Shown piece after piece: positions 59,656 through 60,188 of a stretch of 60,188 nucleotides of DNA. Numbering within the stretch: the first letter of the stretch is position 1; each line of letters opens with the position of its first letter. The position numbers and the translations under genes are program-made. The notes under the pieces are model-generated. The model did not search any database, was not told where the DNA came from, and saw only the letters and a program-made list of their open reading frames with translations. Origin of the DNA: CAJBIL01 sp044359525 (GTDB lineage Bacteria; Pseudomonadota; Gammaproteobacteria; Burkholderiales; Rhodocyclaceae); NCBI GenBank assembly GCA_044359525.1, contig JBIKLY010000008.1:1-60188 (forward strand), in the 5' to 3' direction.

Positions 59656-60188
59656 ATGCACGCCACACGCAAACTATGGACCTGGCTGGCAGTGATCTGC
59701 GCACTCTCCTTCGCCGCCCTTGGCTGGGTTGGCACCGAGATCTACGTCAATGCGCCGCCCATTCCCAAACAGGTCGTCAGCAGCAAGGGGCAGGAAATCT
59801 TTGCCGAGGGTTCCGTCCAGCGCGGCCAGGAAGCCTGGCTGGCCGCCGGCGGTCAGCAACTCGGTTCGGTCTGGGGGCACGGCTCCTATCTCGCTCCCGA
59901 CTGGTCGGCCGACTGGCTGCACCGCGAAGCCATTGCCCTGCGTACGATCTGGGCGCAACGTGATTTTGGCGCGGCCTTCGAACACCTGCAGCCTGGCCAG
60001 CAGGCCGCACTGAATGCGCGTCTGAAGGAAGAAATGCGCCGCAACACCTACGATGCCGCTTCCGGCACGGTGACACTGAGCGCCGACCGCGCCAGCGCCG
60101 TCGAGCAGGTGGCCGGGCACTACGCCGGCCTGTTCGGCACGGACGCCGCGCTCGATGGTCTGCGTGAACAGTATGCGATGCTGGCCAA
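59656..60188 (+). CDS. norZ: Quinol-dependent nitric oxide reductase (partial, N-terminus)
   Basis: Membrane enzyme reducing NO to N2O with quinol. About 177 residues are visible before the window ends. Starts with a membrane helix (LWTWLAVICALSFAALGWVG), then APPIPKQVV, GHGSYLAPDWSADWLHREA and an extended N-terminal periplasmic region typical of single-subunit qNOR rather than NorB of NorCB. AAGGAC site before the ATG. Heme and FeB ligands lie beyond the edge. Confidence 0.93.
   Translation, partial: MHATRKLWTWLAVICALSFAALGWVGTEIYVNAPPIPKQVVSSKGQEIFAEGSVQRGQEAWLAAGGQQLGSVWGHGSYLAPDWSADWLHREAIALRTIWAQRDFGAAFEHLQPGQQAALNARLKEEMRRNTYDAASGTVTLSADRASAVEQVAGHYAGLFGTDAALDGLREQYAMLA

Noticed and set aside
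1..60188. tRNA, rRNA, CRISPR arrays, prophage genes
   Set aside because: None was recognised: no cloverleaf-type sequence, no regularly spaced repeats, no phage structural or integrase genes.

Overview
The window looks like a chromosomal segment of a Betaproteobacterium, most likely Rhodocyclales (Dechloromonas/Azonexus/Propionivibrio-like). This is inferred from the high GC content, the Betaproteobacteria-restricted DUF3579 gene beside rpsT, the gene orders leuC-leuD-leuB-asd-fimV-truA-trpF-trpB-trpA-accD-folC-cvpA-purF-metZ and exbB-exbD-lpxK-kdsB-adk, and the pairing of a pyrophosphate-dependent phosphofructokinase with a proton-pumping pyrophosphatase. No rRNA, tRNA, CRISPR array, prophage or intact insertion sequence was seen.

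Layout. 1-3300: arginine operon argD-argF-argG (leftward). 3.5-5.4 kb: orphan ParA-like ATPase, a small unknown protein, DUF3579 and rpsT. 5.6-7.8 kb: murJ and a PEBP-family protein. 7.9-15.3 kb: a leftward run exbB-exbD-lpxK-Trm112-kdsB-adk-pfp-hppA that mixes envelope (lipid A, KDO), nucleotide and pyrophosphate metabolism. 15.3-15.6 kb: a non-coding gap with a tight cluster of three DnaA-box-like sequences. 15.6-19.2 kb: xseA, sodB, an unexplained leader/small-ORF/terminator locus, and a periplasmic amino-acid-type binding protein. 19.3-24.9 kb: cysS (leftward) and a rightward envelope operon of a TPR protein, an L,D-transpeptidase, two cyclophilins and lpxH. 24.9-27.9 kb: recQ followed by a small accessory island made of a TumE-type toxin/antitoxin-like pair, a decayed second copy of the recQ 3' end, and a DUF4143 remnant. 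27.9-29.8 kb: rhlE and a small membrane protein. 30.2-35.2 kb: creB (frameshifted at a C9 run), creC, a textbook cre-tag, creD and a membrane-anchored NagZ-like GH3 enzyme. 35.4-54.7 kb: long leftward housekeeping stretch (Met, purine, folate, fatty acid, Trp, tRNA modification, FimV, Asd, Leu, MFS). 54.8-57.8 kb: YdcH-like protein, aroC, GST, PNPOx-like protein. 57.9-60.2 kb: LysR regulator, nsrR and the start of a quinol-type nitric oxide reductase preceded by two tandem NsrR-like operators.

Functional themes. (i) PPi economy: Pfp makes or uses PPi in glycolysis next to an ion-pumping PPase of the K+-independent type. (ii) Cell-wall damage sensing: CreBC/CreD with a cell-wall-glycan hydrolase-like GH3 protein, with CreB output apparently switched off by a homopolymer frameshift. 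(iii) Nitric oxide defence: NsrR and NorZ. (iv) Envelope biogenesis genes are spread across several operons. The observations most worth a second look are the creB C-tract, the recQ-tail duplication flanking the toxin/antitoxin pair, the small-ORF/in-frame-UAG leader near 17.8 kb, and the DnaA-box cluster near 15.4 kb.
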